Origin: Nocardioides luti
Lineage (GTDB): Bacteria; Actinomycetota; Actinomycetes; Propionibacteriales; Nocardioidaceae
Direction of reading: 5' to 3'
DNA: 64,000 nucleotides
Assembly (NCBI RefSeq): GCF_014212315.1
Contig: NZ_JACKXE010000001.1
Span: forward strand, 1,054,001 to 1,118,000
Below the pieces are notes generated by a model. That model did not search any database. It was not told the DNA's origin and saw nothing but the letters and a program-made list of their open reading frames with translations. Position numbers and translations under genes: made by a program. Each line of letters starts with the position of its first letter. Position 1 is the first letter of the stretch. This document shows, one piece after another, positions 29,401 through 38,632 of the stretch.

Positions 29401-29944
29401 CGGCCGTCGCGTCGGCGGGGGCCTCGACCGGCGCAGCCGCCTTCTTGCGGGTGCGGCGGGCCGGGCGGGTGGTGACCTCGGGAGCCTGGAACAGCACGCT
29501 CGGGGCGCCGGCGGCCTCGCCGGTCGCGGCGGCCGGGACCTGGGCCGCGACGGCGTCGGGTGCGACCTCGACGGAGGTCGGCTGGCCGGTCGTGTCGGTC
29601 TGCTCGGCCGGGGCCTCGGCCTTGGCGGCCGCGGTCTTGCGCGTGGTGGTGCGCTTCGCCGGGGCCCGCTTGACGGCCTTGGTGACCGGCGCGGCGTCCG
29701 CGGCGGGGGCCTCGGCGGCCGGGGCGTCGACCTCGGGCAGCGGCTCGTCGGCGACGGCGGCCTTCTTGGCGGCGGCCTTCTTCGCCGGGGCCTTCTTGGC
29801 GGCGGCCTTCTTCGCCGGGGCCTTCTTCGCAGCGGTCTTCTTCGCGGCGGCCTTCTTGGCCGGCGGGGCCTCGCTGGTCACCGGTGCGGTGTCCGGTGAG
29901 TCGGTGGTGGGGGTCGATTCGTCGACCGGGTTGTCATCGAGCAT
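26492..29944 (-). CDS. rne: ribonuclease E/G
   Basis: The main endoribonuclease for mRNA decay and rRNA/tRNA processing. The 1150-residue product has a long disordered N-terminus starting with tandem Ala-Lys repeats (AAKK/APAKK, residues about 20-60). Acidic and Arg-rich stretches follow. The S1-type RNA-binding region is near residue 475 (GNVYLGRVQNVLPSMEAAF). The catalytic metal site is near 720-775 (IIDRTEAMTVVDVNTGKF and IIVIDFID), and the zinc-link CSHCQGRG is near 835. A disordered C-terminal tail carries two copies of EPPKV(V/I)TR(S/T)R. The ATG at 29944 follows GAGGAG by 6 bases. It has a 400-base leader. Confidence 0.97.
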   Translation of the reverse strand: MLDDNPVDESTPTTDSPDTAPVTSEAPPAKKAAAKKTAAKKAPAKKAAAKKAPAKKAAAKKAAVADEPLPEVDAPAAEAPAADAAPVTKAVKRAPAKRTTTRKTAAAKAEAPAEQTDTTGQPTSVEVAPDAVAAQVPAAATGEAAGAPSVLFQAPEVTTRPARRTRKKAAAPVEAPADATADETAAAEAASDETPAEAPAEETKAPARKRSQPRKRAAAKPVEDEEETPAEAAATDDAPQADAASDDTDDADGTADDSADDAEGDNDNESDDNEGGTGRRRRRRGGRRRRKSGDGDTNDDDNRQDGRQGNGGGRQDAKQSGQDGKQDAKQGGNRGAEDKDADGDSDEPGGEGSSRRRRRRRRTGDDDGGSDDPENTTTRVRRPRNAEDEITAISGSTRLEAKKQRRRDGREAGRRRAPIVSEAEFLARREAVERVMVIRQREDLTQIAVLEDKVLVEHYVARESQTSIIGNVYLGRVQNVLPSMEAAFIDIGKGRNAVLYAGEVNWSALGHKDGAPRKIESVLTSGQPILVQVTKDPIGHKGARLTSQVSLAGRFLVYVPDGTTSGISRKLPDTERQRLKTLLKEIVPDTAGVIVRTAAEGASEDELTRDVERLKARWEDIEGKVKGSAPQLLYGEPDLTLKVVRDLFTEDFAKLVIEGEDAWDTVQSYVQHVAPDLEERLERYDRGANNGKDSFGAFRIDEQIAKGLDRKVWLPSGGSLIIDRTEAMTVVDVNTGKFTGSGGNLEETVTKNNLEAAEEMVRQLRLRDIGGIIVIDFIDMVLESNRDLVLRRLVECLGRDRTRHQVAEVTSLGLVQMTRKRIGTGLVESFSENCSHCQGRGVVIQDTPVDPGRSGDDDGGRRSGGGRRSRGGRGGDDQGNQGGQQDQGSSDKGDHRSDSGRGDNGNRGGRDGGRDGGRDGGRGRGRGGDQERGSQERADSPADKGAVPSPSYVASVAKPENADKARPVDEAPADSTPVAPPSEAPETLTEAPAAAAPVRQEAAPAAEPSPEAGSASEPPKVVTRSRRRSASRPTTTTTSPAEPMTVSVPVAEPAPVAPEPVAPATAPEPPKVITRTRGRSASRPAGPPASTPEASASTGAATSAATTGTVGAPPVSGTVEPGTAVHEPGDNGEGHPVGHVPIKKKGSRKR

Positions 29945-30346
29945 GGTGCGCTCCTCGGCCCGCCGCACGGGGCGGCGGACGGTCCGACGTCGCAGACCCG
30001 GGAACTCAAGACCGGCGACGCAAAGCCTTCTGGTGGCGGCGACAGTCTCCGCTGCGCGTCACTGGCGGCGAGTCCGTCACCTGCCGCGGTCAGCGAGCCC
30101 ACGCGGCAGGTCGCTGTCACCGAACCTGCCTGGCCGCGTCGCGGTCTGGCGACGACCTGCCCCCACTGTGCCGGACCGCTACGGTCCGGCGAGAACGTCG
30201 TCGGGTCGACGGCCTGCTCGCTCCTTCGACCGTGCTGGGCACGAGCTCGGGAAACCACTTGACGTCAACCACGGCGAGTATCGCACACCGCGCGGCGATC
30301 GCGGCCACGACGACACCGCGACGACGCGCGACGACGCCGCGGCGAC
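29945..30346 (-). promoter_or_regulatory. long structured leader and promoter region of rne
   Basis: No gene is seen in these 402 bases. Two perfect 9-bp hairpins stand out: GCCGGACCG/CGGTCCGGC at 30170-30190 with a 3-base loop, and CCTGCCGCG/CGCGGCAGG at 30080-30110 with a 13-base loop. On the minus strand TGCGATACT (complement of 30277-30285) looks like an extended -10 promoter, giving a leader of about 325 bases. RNase E autoregulates through its 5' UTR in several bacteria, so the same may hold here (inference). Confidence 0.55.
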
Positions 30347-31078
30347 CTAGGGGGTCGGGGCGGCCGGGCGCAGCGGATCGCCGATCGAGCCGTCGGTCTC
30401 GTCGAGCGGGCCCTGCGCCAGCCGGGTCAGGAGCGGCGCCTGCCCGGCGTCCAGGCCGGCGACGCTCGCGAGCCCGGTGAGGACGTCGTCGGGACGGACG
30501 GCGGGCACGGCGTGTCGCAGCACCAGGTCCAGGCGCGAGCCGGTCCCCTCGGGGGCGGGCTCGACCGCGAGCGCGAGCACGGCGGCCCGGCAGTCGAACT
30601 CGCGCAGGCCCTTCTTCGTCATCCGCTCCACGCTGACCGACGCGGTCGCGAGGAACGTCTCGACGGCGGTCCGGGCGACCTCGGGGGTCGCCGGCACGTG
30701 GATCTGCCAGTGGCTGGCCTCGAGCCGGTCGGCGAGCGAGCCGCCCGGCGACTCGACGACCTCGACGACGTCGAGCCCGTCGGGCAGCGCCTCGTCGAGG
30801 AGCGCGTGCACGGCCGCCGGGTCGACGACCTCGGCGAGGCCGATCTCGAGGTACTCCGCCTCGCTGGCCGACCCGGTCGGCGAGGCGCCGGCGTACGAGA
30901 TCCGGGGGTGCGGGTTGAAGCCCGAGGAGTAGGCCATCGGGATCCGGGCGCGGAAGACCGCGCGCTCGAAGGCCCGGCTGAAGTCGCGGTGGCTCGTGAA
31001 GCGGAGCCGGCCGCGCTTGGCGTACTGGATCCGGAGTCGCTGGACGGGCGGGGCTTGTTGCTCGGGCTGTTCACGCAC
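30347..31078 (-). CDS. TIGR03936/DUF2344 radical-SAM-linked protein
   Basis: A 243-residue protein of the family that normally sits beside, or is fused to, a TIGR03960 radical SAM enzyme. The start RLRIQYAKRGRLRFTSHRDFSRAFERAVFR and the following YSSGFNPHPRIS are characteristic. Its function is not established; association with tRNA or RNA modification has been suggested from context. The GTG at 31078 has a TAAGGT box 6 bases upstream, overlapping the stop of the preceding gene. It lies 402 bases upstream of rne. Its radical SAM partner is at 34056-36050, separated by three unrelated genes. Confidence 0.92.
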   Translation of the reverse strand: MREQPEQQAPPVQRLRIQYAKRGRLRFTSHRDFSRAFERAVFRARIPMAYSSGFNPHPRISYAGASPTGSASEAEYLEIGLAEVVDPAAVHALLDEALPDGLDVVEVVESPGGSLADRLEASHWQIHVPATPEVARTAVETFLATASVSVERMTKKGLREFDCRAAVLALAVEPAPEGTGSRLDLVLRHAVPAVRPDDVLTGLASVAGLDAGQAPLLTRLAQGPLDETDGSIGDPLRPAAPTP

Positions 31079-31087
31079 CGGCCAACC

Positions 31088-32272
31088 TTACGGCGCGAGG
31101 GCCTGCTTCATCCCCATCGACGGGTAGACCGTGCTGACCCGCACCCCGCCCAGCCAGGCCGTCAGCCGGTCCGCCTCGACGCGCAGGGCGGCCACGGCCT
31201 CCGCCCCGACGTCCTCGAGGAGGGACAGCACGACCACGCCGTCGGGGTCCTGGACCCAGCAGCCGACGATCCGGCCGTCCCACCACGCGGTGGTGCCGGC
31301 GTTGCCGTTGCGGTCGAAGAGCAGGTCCGTGTGCGGGCCGAGGTAGAAGTCGCGCTCCTTCCACCCCATCACGGTCGGGTCGAGGACCGGCAGGAGCGCC
31401 GCCCACGGCTCGACCGGGTCGACCGCGTCGAGGTCGTCGGCGAGCACCCAGCCCGTCCCGCCCCCCTCGAGCGCGACCTCGACGGCCCCGACGTCCTCCA
31501 GTGCCGTGCCGACGGCGCCCTTGGTCCCGCCGAGCCACCACTGCAGGTCCGCGGCGGTGCCCGGGCCGAAGGTGCGCAGCCACCGGCCGACCAGCTCGGC
31601 GTACCCGGCGCGCGGGGTCCACGGCTCCGGCAGCGGCTCCCCCAGCCAGCTCTCCATCGCCGTCCACTGCGGGCGGGACGTGCGCCAGTGGCCACCGTTG
31701 CGGCCCCGCACGATGTCGCCCTCGACGCCGAGCTGGGTGAGCACCCGCGGCGCGATGGCGACGTTCGCGCCGTACGCCGTGCCGGCGGCCAGGTCCATGC
31801 GCGCGTCGACCTCGGGGACGGACTCACGGATCGCCTGGGCGCCGAGCTCCACGCCACCGTCCAGCCGGGCCTTCACCGCAGCGCACGCGGTGTCGAGCCA
31901 GGCGGCGCCGTCCTCGGCGATCCCGGCCATGGCGACCTCCTTGGCCAGCCGGGCGCGGAGCGCGGCGGCGACCCGGGCCGAGGCGCTCCCCCAGGCGGCG
32001 GGCAGCAGGTCCCGGGGGAAGACGAACAGCGTGCGGCGCATCGCCAGCTGCTTGACCAGGCTCCGCTGCTCGTAGAGGGCGGCGTCGACGTCGGCCACGC
32101 CCAGACCGTCGACCCGCGCGTGCAGGGAGAGGTAGACCGTGGCCGGCTCGGTCGCGTGCAGCACCGTCATCGCCCGGGTCGCGGCCACGGGGTCCGCGGC
32201 CCGGCGGCCGGGCGCGATCGCGTGCCGCCGGGCGATCCGGGCGCGGCGCTCGTCGTCGCTCAGGTGACGCAT
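31088..32272 (-). CDS. winged-helix DNA-binding protein of the AlkZ/YcaQ-like family (HTH_42)
   Basis: A 394-residue member of the tandem winged-helix family whose characterised members (AlkZ, YcaQ) are DNA glycosylases that unhook bulky or crosslinked bases. Recognisable are LAMRRTLFVFPRDLLPA, the central GGHWRTSRPQW and WLRTFGPGTAADLQWW, and the C-terminal FDRNGNAGTTAWWDGRIVGCW. At the position of the catalytic Gln-x-Gln (or Gln-x-Asp) motif this protein reads LHATEP, so base excision by the known mechanism is doubtful. It ends 10 bases before the radical-SAM-linked gene. A CAGGAT box 6 bases upstream suggests its own leaderless promoter. Confidence 0.82.
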   Translation of the reverse strand: MRHLSDDERRARIARRHAIAPGRRAADPVAATRAMTVLHATEPATVYLSLHARVDGLGVADVDAALYEQRSLVKQLAMRRTLFVFPRDLLPAAWGSASARVAAALRARLAKEVAMAGIAEDGAAWLDTACAAVKARLDGGVELGAQAIRESVPEVDARMDLAAGTAYGANVAIAPRVLTQLGVEGDIVRGRNGGHWRTSRPQWTAMESWLGEPLPEPWTPRAGYAELVGRWLRTFGPGTAADLQWWLGGTKGAVGTALEDVGAVEVALEGGGTGWVLADDLDAVDPVEPWAALLPVLDPTVMGWKERDFYLGPHTDLLFDRNGNAGTTAWWDGRIVGCWVQDPDGVVVLSLLEDVGAEAVAALRVEADRLTAWLGGVRVSTVYPSMGMKQALAP

Positions 32273-32343
32273 GCCGCCATCCTGCCGGAGCCCACCCCCA
32301 CCGCCCGCTCGCCGCCCGCGGCGCGCCTGAGAGGATCGGGCGA

Positions 32344-33525
32344 GTGACCGCCCGCCGTACCTCCCTCGTGATCCTGACCGGGCTCGTCCTGCTCTCTCTC
32401 AACCTGCGCCCCGCCGCCGTCAGCGTCGGCCCCGTGCTCGCCGAGATCCGCGCGACCCTGGGGATGTCCCCGGCCGCGGCCGGGCTGCTCACGTCGCTGC
32501 CGGTCCTGGCGTTCGCCGTCTTCGGGGCGCTGGCGCCGACCGCCGCGGCCCGCCTCGGCGTGCACCGGGTGACGCTGCTGGCGCTCGTCGCCGCGGTCGT
32601 CGGGCTGGCCGGGCGCGCGGCGACGAGCAGCGAGGCGCTCTTCCTGGCGCTCTCGATGCTCGCGCTCGGCGGGATGGCGATGGCGAACGTGCTGCTCCCC
32701 TCCCTGGTGAAGCTGCACTTCCCGGACGCCGTCGGCCGGGTCACCGCGATCTACTCGACCGCCCTCGCCGTCGGCCTGACGAGCTCGCTGCTGCTGACCG
32801 TGCCCGTGTCCGACGCCGGCGGCAGCTGGCGCTGGGGGCTCGGGCTCTGGGCCGTGCTCGCGCTGCTCTCCGCGCTGCCGTGGATCGGGCTGGTCGCGCA
32901 CGACCGCACCCTCGAGAGCGGCGAGCGCAGCGTCCGGTGGTCCGACGTCGCCCGCACCCGGCTCGGCTGGGCGATGGCGGCGTTCTTCGGGCTGCAGTCG
33001 ATGCAGGCGTACGCCGTGTTCGGCTGGTTCGCCCAGCTCTGGCGCGACAACGGCTACTCCGCCGGCCAGGCCGGCGCCCTCGTCGCGCTGCTCGCCGGCG
33101 TCTCGATCCCGCTCTCGCTCTGGGCGCCCGCGGCCGTCGCGCGGCGTGACGACCAGGCGCGGATCCTGCTCGCCGTGATGCTCTGCTACCCCGTGGGGTA
33201 CGTCGGCCTGATGGTCGCCCCGCACGACCTGGCGATCCTCTGGGCGCTGTTCGTCGGCGTCGGCGCGGTCACCTTCCCGATCGTGCTCGTCCTGATCGGC
33301 CTGCGCGCCCGCACCCCGCAGGGCACCGCCGCCCTGTCGAGCTTCACCCAGTCGACGGGCTACCTGCTCGCCGCGGTCGGACCCTTCGGCGTCGGCACGC
33401 TCTACGACGCCACCGGCGGCTGGACCGCGCCGCTCGTGCTGCTGACCGCGCTGATGGTGCCCCAGATCGCCGCGGGGATGTACGTCGCGCGTCCGGCGAA
33501 GATCGAGGACCAGCTGCGGTCCTGA
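32344..33525 (+). CDS. MFS transporter, CynX/NimT family
   Basis: A 393-residue, 12-TMS transporter. TMS1 contains LSLNLRPAAVSVGPVLAEI, the signature of the cyanate/2-nitroimidazole (CynX/NimT) group, followed by a loop with AARLGVHRV. Substrates of this group range from cyanate to small drugs and cannot be predicted here. The GTG start has GAGGAT 7 bases upstream. It diverges from the winged-helix gene (72 bases) and converges with a GNAT gene across a 6-bp stem hairpin at 33524-33546. Confidence 0.9.
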   Translation: MTARRTSLVILTGLVLLSLNLRPAAVSVGPVLAEIRATLGMSPAAAGLLTSLPVLAFAVFGALAPTAAARLGVHRVTLLALVAAVVGLAGRAATSSEALFLALSMLALGGMAMANVLLPSLVKLHFPDAVGRVTAIYSTALAVGLTSSLLLTVPVSDAGGSWRWGLGLWAVLALLSALPWIGLVAHDRTLESGERSVRWSDVARTRLGWAMAAFFGLQSMQAYAVFGWFAQLWRDNGYSAGQAGALVALLAGVSIPLSLWAPAAVARRDDQARILLAVMLCYPVGYVGLMVAPHDLAILWALFVGVGAVTFPIVLVLIGLRARTPQGTAALSSFTQSTGYLLAAVGPFGVGTLYDATGGWTAPLVLLTALMVPQIAAGMYVARPAKIEDQLRS

Positions 33526-33558
33526 GGCGTCATGCGGCGCCGCCTCGACGGCCAGCAC

Positions 33559-34032
33559 TCAGCCGGGCAGCGGCCGCACCATCAGCGACGTGGCCGGCGC
33601 GAAGCCGCCCCGGGCGTAGAACGGTACGGACCGCTCGCTGGGGCTGAGCACGACCCGGGCGAAGCCCTCGGCGTCGGCGTACGCCGTGCAGGCGGCGAGC
33701 AGCCGGGACCCGAGGCCCCCGTCGCGGTGGGCGGGGAGGACGTAGAAGTTCGCGAGGTAGCCCCAGCGGTTCCCGGCCGGGTGCCCCGGTCGGGGCATCC
33801 GCGTGAAGACGAGCAGGTTGAGCATCGCGACGGGCTCGCCGGCCACGAGCCCCAGCCAGGTCACGCGCTGGTGCTGCTCGACCTCGAGCCACGCCTCGAA
33901 GCGCTCGGTGAACCCGTCGTCCTCGATCGGCCCGCCGGCCAGCTCCTCGGTCCACACCCGGCGCAGGCCCGCGACCGCGTCCCGGTCGTCCCAGGTCGCG
34001 CGGCGGATCTCGACGGGCACGGGGTCGGGCAC
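33559..34032 (-). CDS. GNAT family N-acetyltransferase
   Basis: A 157-residue acetyltransferase-like protein. VEIRRATWDDRDAVAGLRRVW is the typical opening strand and helix. YVLPAHRDGGLGSRLLAACTAYA holds the acetyl-CoA-binding R/Q-x-x-G-x-G/A motif (HRDGGLG). VLSPSERSVPFYARGGF is the closing motif, and SVPFYARGGF is common in GNAT proteins. The GTG at 34032 begins 23 bases after the radical SAM stop with no strong ribosome site, so it may be read as part of that transcript. Substrate unknown. Confidence 0.85.
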   Translation of the reverse strand: MPDPVPVEIRRATWDDRDAVAGLRRVWTEELAGGPIEDDGFTERFEAWLEVEQHQRVTWLGLVAGEPVAMLNLLVFTRMPRPGHPAGNRWGYLANFYVLPAHRDGGLGSRLLAACTAYADAEGFARVVLSPSERSVPFYARGGFAPATSLMVRPLPG

Positions 34033-34055
34033 GGATCGACGAGTCGCAGCCGGAC

Positions 34056-36050
<1,995 letters not shown>

Positions 36051-36174
36051 GGCGGAACCTCTCACAAGCGGGGAACGGAATCCCCAAGGGTACGTCGGGC
36101 GCCGCCCGCGGGGCCAACCGGAGAAGCCACCCCGCCCCTTGCGGGCGGTGGGCCGGCGCGGGAGCATCCGGGGC

Positions 36175-36690
36175 ATGGGTGACGTGAGGCAGGGGCGCTG
36201 GGGCGCCCGCATCGACGGGGACTTCGTGGTCTTCCTCATCGGGGCGCAGATCGACCCGCGCCACCCGGTCCGGACGCTGCGCGACCTCGGGGGCATGCGC
36301 GGGATGCCCTACATGCTCCAGCACCTCACCGAGCACCCCGAGAAGGGGCTGCTGCACTACGAGACCTACGGCCTCACCTTCAACGTGCAGTACTGGCGCT
36401 CCTTCGAGCACCTCGAGCGGTTCGCGCGCGACGACAGCGCCCCGCACGTCCCGGCCTGGCGCAACTACTGGCGCCGCGTCGGAAGCGACCCGCGCTCGGG
36501 CATCTGGCACGAGACGTTCCTCGTGCGCGACGGGGAGTACGAAGCGGTCTACGCCAACACCGAGCCCCGTGGCCTCGGCCGGGCCGGCGACCTGGTCAGC
36601 CTGCGGGAGGACTCCCGCGCCCGCGGCCGCCTCAAGCGACTGACCACGACCGACGGGCCCGGCGACCGGGCGGCGGACCGGGCGGACTAG
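36175..36690 (+). CDS. DUF4188 family protein
   Basis: A 171-residue protein of a monooxygenase-like, alpha/beta-barrel family of unknown function. VRQGRWGARIDGDFVVFLIG is the conserved start. Further along are MLQHLTEHPEKGLLHYE, YWRSFEHLERFAR and GIWHETFLVRDGEYEAVYAN, which give the recognisable pattern. No cofactor motif is seen. It diverges from the radical SAM gene and overlaps the small gene on the other strand by 4 bases at their stops. Confidence 0.85.
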   Translation: MGDVRQGRWGARIDGDFVVFLIGAQIDPRHPVRTLRDLGGMRGMPYMLQHLTEHPEKGLLHYETYGLTFNVQYWRSFEHLERFARDDSAPHVPAWRNYWRRVGSDPRSGIWHETFLVRDGEYEAVYANTEPRGLGRAGDLVSLREDSRARGRLKRLTTTDGPGDRAADRAD

Positions 36691-36875
36691 CCGACGCCGG
36701 GACCGGTCTCGTCCAGCTCCGCGAGCTCGGCGTACGCCGCCCGGGCGCGCGCGAGCTCGACGGTCGCCGCCTCGATGAGCTCCTCGAGTCCGAGGACGCC
36801 GAAGCGGTTCGAGACCGCCTGGACGGCCTCCGAGATGGCCGGGTCGATGGGGTGCCCACTCGTGGTCGCGGTCAT
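36687..36875 (-). CDS. small hypothetical protein
   Basis: A 62-residue, mostly helical and acidic protein with no recognised family: PAISEAVQAVSNRFGVLGLEE is followed by an Ala/Glu-rich helix. The ATG at 36875 has a GGATGG/GGAG region just upstream; a GTG at 36893 would add six residues. It is squeezed between two real genes, overlapping the DUF4188 stop. Its codon use looks like its neighbours', so it may be real, but no function can be given. Confidence 0.5.
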   Translation of the reverse strand: MTATTSGHPIDPAISEAVQAVSNRFGVLGLEELIEAATVELARARAAYAELAELDETGPGVG

Positions 36876-36906
36876 GGCTCCATCCCAGCACACCGCGACG
36901 CCGGGG

Positions 36907-38583
36907 TCAGGGAGCGACGTCCGCGGAGCGTGCCGCGGCCGCGGCCGACGTGGCCCGGAGCTCGACGGCCGGCATCAGCAGCAGGATCAGGAACGCGAGG
37001 ACGCCGACGCCCGAGGCGATCAGGAAGACCCGGGCCATCGAGTCGGCGAACCCGACCTTGAAGGGGTGCGCGAGCACCGGGTCCATCCGGTCCACGATCG
37101 ACGAGTCGTCCTGGACCTGCCCGAGCACGCCACCGTCCGCGGTCGGGTGCTGGAGCGAGTCGATGACGGCGCCGTCCAGCGGGTCCGCGCGGACCTCCGG
37201 GTCGCGCACGGTCTGCTGCCAGGCCGCGGTCTGGGCGTCGGCGCGCACGGCGGACTGGATGTTGCCGCCCACGCTGCCGAACAGGATGGACAGGAAGATC
37301 GCGACGCCGAGCGTTCCGCCGATCTGGCGGAAGAAGGTCGCCGAGCTCGACGCGACCCCGATCTCGGTGGGCGGCACCGCGCTCTGCAGGATCAGCAGCA
37401 GCGGTTGCATGCAGCACCCGAGGCCCAGGCCGAGCACGAACATGGACCCGCTCACCAGCGGCAGCCAGGTGTCCGCGCCCACCTGCGACAGCAGGAAGAG
37501 CCCGACGACGACGAGGGCGGACCCCACGATCGGGAAGAGCCGGATGCGGCCCGTCCGCGAGATCACCTGGCCGGACCCGATCGACGCGGTCATCATCCCG
37601 AGCACCATCGGGAGCATCAGGAAGCCGGAGACCATCGGTGAGGCCCCGTGCACGATCTGCATGTAGAGCGGCAGCAGCATGATGCCCCCGAACATCGCCA
37701 TGCCGACGATGACGCTGGCCGAGATCGTCACGGCCGCCGCCCGGATCCGGAAGAGCCGCAGCGGGATCAGCGCCGCGTCGCCCATCCGGGCCTCGGCCAC
37801 GACGAAGCCGACCAGGCCGAGCCCGCCGACGACGTACGCCGTGAGCGAGCGCGGGTCTCCCCAGCCCCACTCGCGCCCCTGCTCGGCCACGGTCAGCAGC
37901 GGCACCAGCGTGACGACGAGGAACGTCGCGCCCCACCAGTCGATGCGCACCTCGCGGCGGTGGTGGTGCACGTGCAGGGTGCGCGCGACGACGAACAGCG
38001 CGGCGATGCCGATCGGCACGTTCACGAGGAAGACCCAGCGCCAGCCGGAGACGCCGAGCAGCGTCCCCTGCCCGGCGAAGAAGCCGCCGACGACGGGGCC
38101 GAGGACGCTCGACGTCCCGAACATCGCCATGAAGTAGCCGGTGTAGCGGGCCCGCTCGCGCGGCGACACGATGTCACCGATGATCGCGAGCACCAGCGTG
38201 AAGAGGCCGCCGGCACCCAGGCCCTGGAAGGCGCGGAACGCCGCCAGCATGTACATCGACGAGGCGAACGAGCACAGCGCGGAGCCGAGGATGAAGACGG
38301 TGATCGAGAACATGAAGAGCTTCTTGCGCCCGTACAGGTCGCCGAGCTTGCCGTAGATCGGCGTCGTGATCGTCGAGGTGATGAGGTAGGCCGTCGTCAC
38401 CCAGGCCTGGACGCTGAGACCGTTCAGGTCGTCGGCGATGGTCCGGATCGCGGTGCTCACGATCGTCTGGTCGAGGGCGCCGAGGAACATGCCCATCATC
38501 AGGCCCGACAGGATCGTCAGGATCTGGGCGTGGGAGTACTCGCCGGTCTCGGCAGGCTGGGCGGGTACGGCGCTCGTGGTCAT
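36907..38583 (-). CDS. DHA2-family MFS drug exporter (EmrB/QacA-like)
   Basis: A 558-residue, 14-TMS inner-membrane exporter. TMS1 has LGALDQTIVSTAIRTIADDL, the D1 motif of DHA2 pumps. Motif A is YGKLGDLYGRKKLF. TMS5 holds GTSSVLGPVVGGFFAG. Between the last two TMS is a hydrophilic loop of about 65 residues (RADAQTAAW...DPVLAHPFKVGFADSM). A TACGCT box 8 bases upstream implies a leaderless mRNA. It diverges from the chaA-like gene with only 49 bases between starts. No adjacent regulator is seen. Confidence 0.95.
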   Translation of the reverse strand: MTTSAVPAQPAETGEYSHAQILTILSGLMMGMFLGALDQTIVSTAIRTIADDLNGLSVQAWVTTAYLITSTITTPIYGKLGDLYGRKKLFMFSITVFILGSALCSFASSMYMLAAFRAFQGLGAGGLFTLVLAIIGDIVSPRERARYTGYFMAMFGTSSVLGPVVGGFFAGQGTLLGVSGWRWVFLVNVPIGIAALFVVARTLHVHHHRREVRIDWWGATFLVVTLVPLLTVAEQGREWGWGDPRSLTAYVVGGLGLVGFVVAEARMGDAALIPLRLFRIRAAAVTISASVIVGMAMFGGIMLLPLYMQIVHGASPMVSGFLMLPMVLGMMTASIGSGQVISRTGRIRLFPIVGSALVVVGLFLLSQVGADTWLPLVSGSMFVLGLGLGCCMQPLLLILQSAVPPTEIGVASSSATFFRQIGGTLGVAIFLSILFGSVGGNIQSAVRADAQTAAWQQTVRDPEVRADPLDGAVIDSLQHPTADGGVLGQVQDDSSIVDRMDPVLAHPFKVGFADSMARVFLIASGVGVLAFLILLLMPAVELRATSAAAAARSADVAP

Positions 38584-38632
38584 CGCCGAGCAGCGTAGAC
38601 CCGTGGCCACGGCGAGTCCGTAGGGTTTCGGC

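Noticed and set aside
26411..29899. A plus-strand open frame of about 1160 codons opposite rne.
   Set aside because: High GC gives long mirror frames. The product is low-complexity Gly/Arg/Val, while the minus strand encodes clear RNase E motifs.
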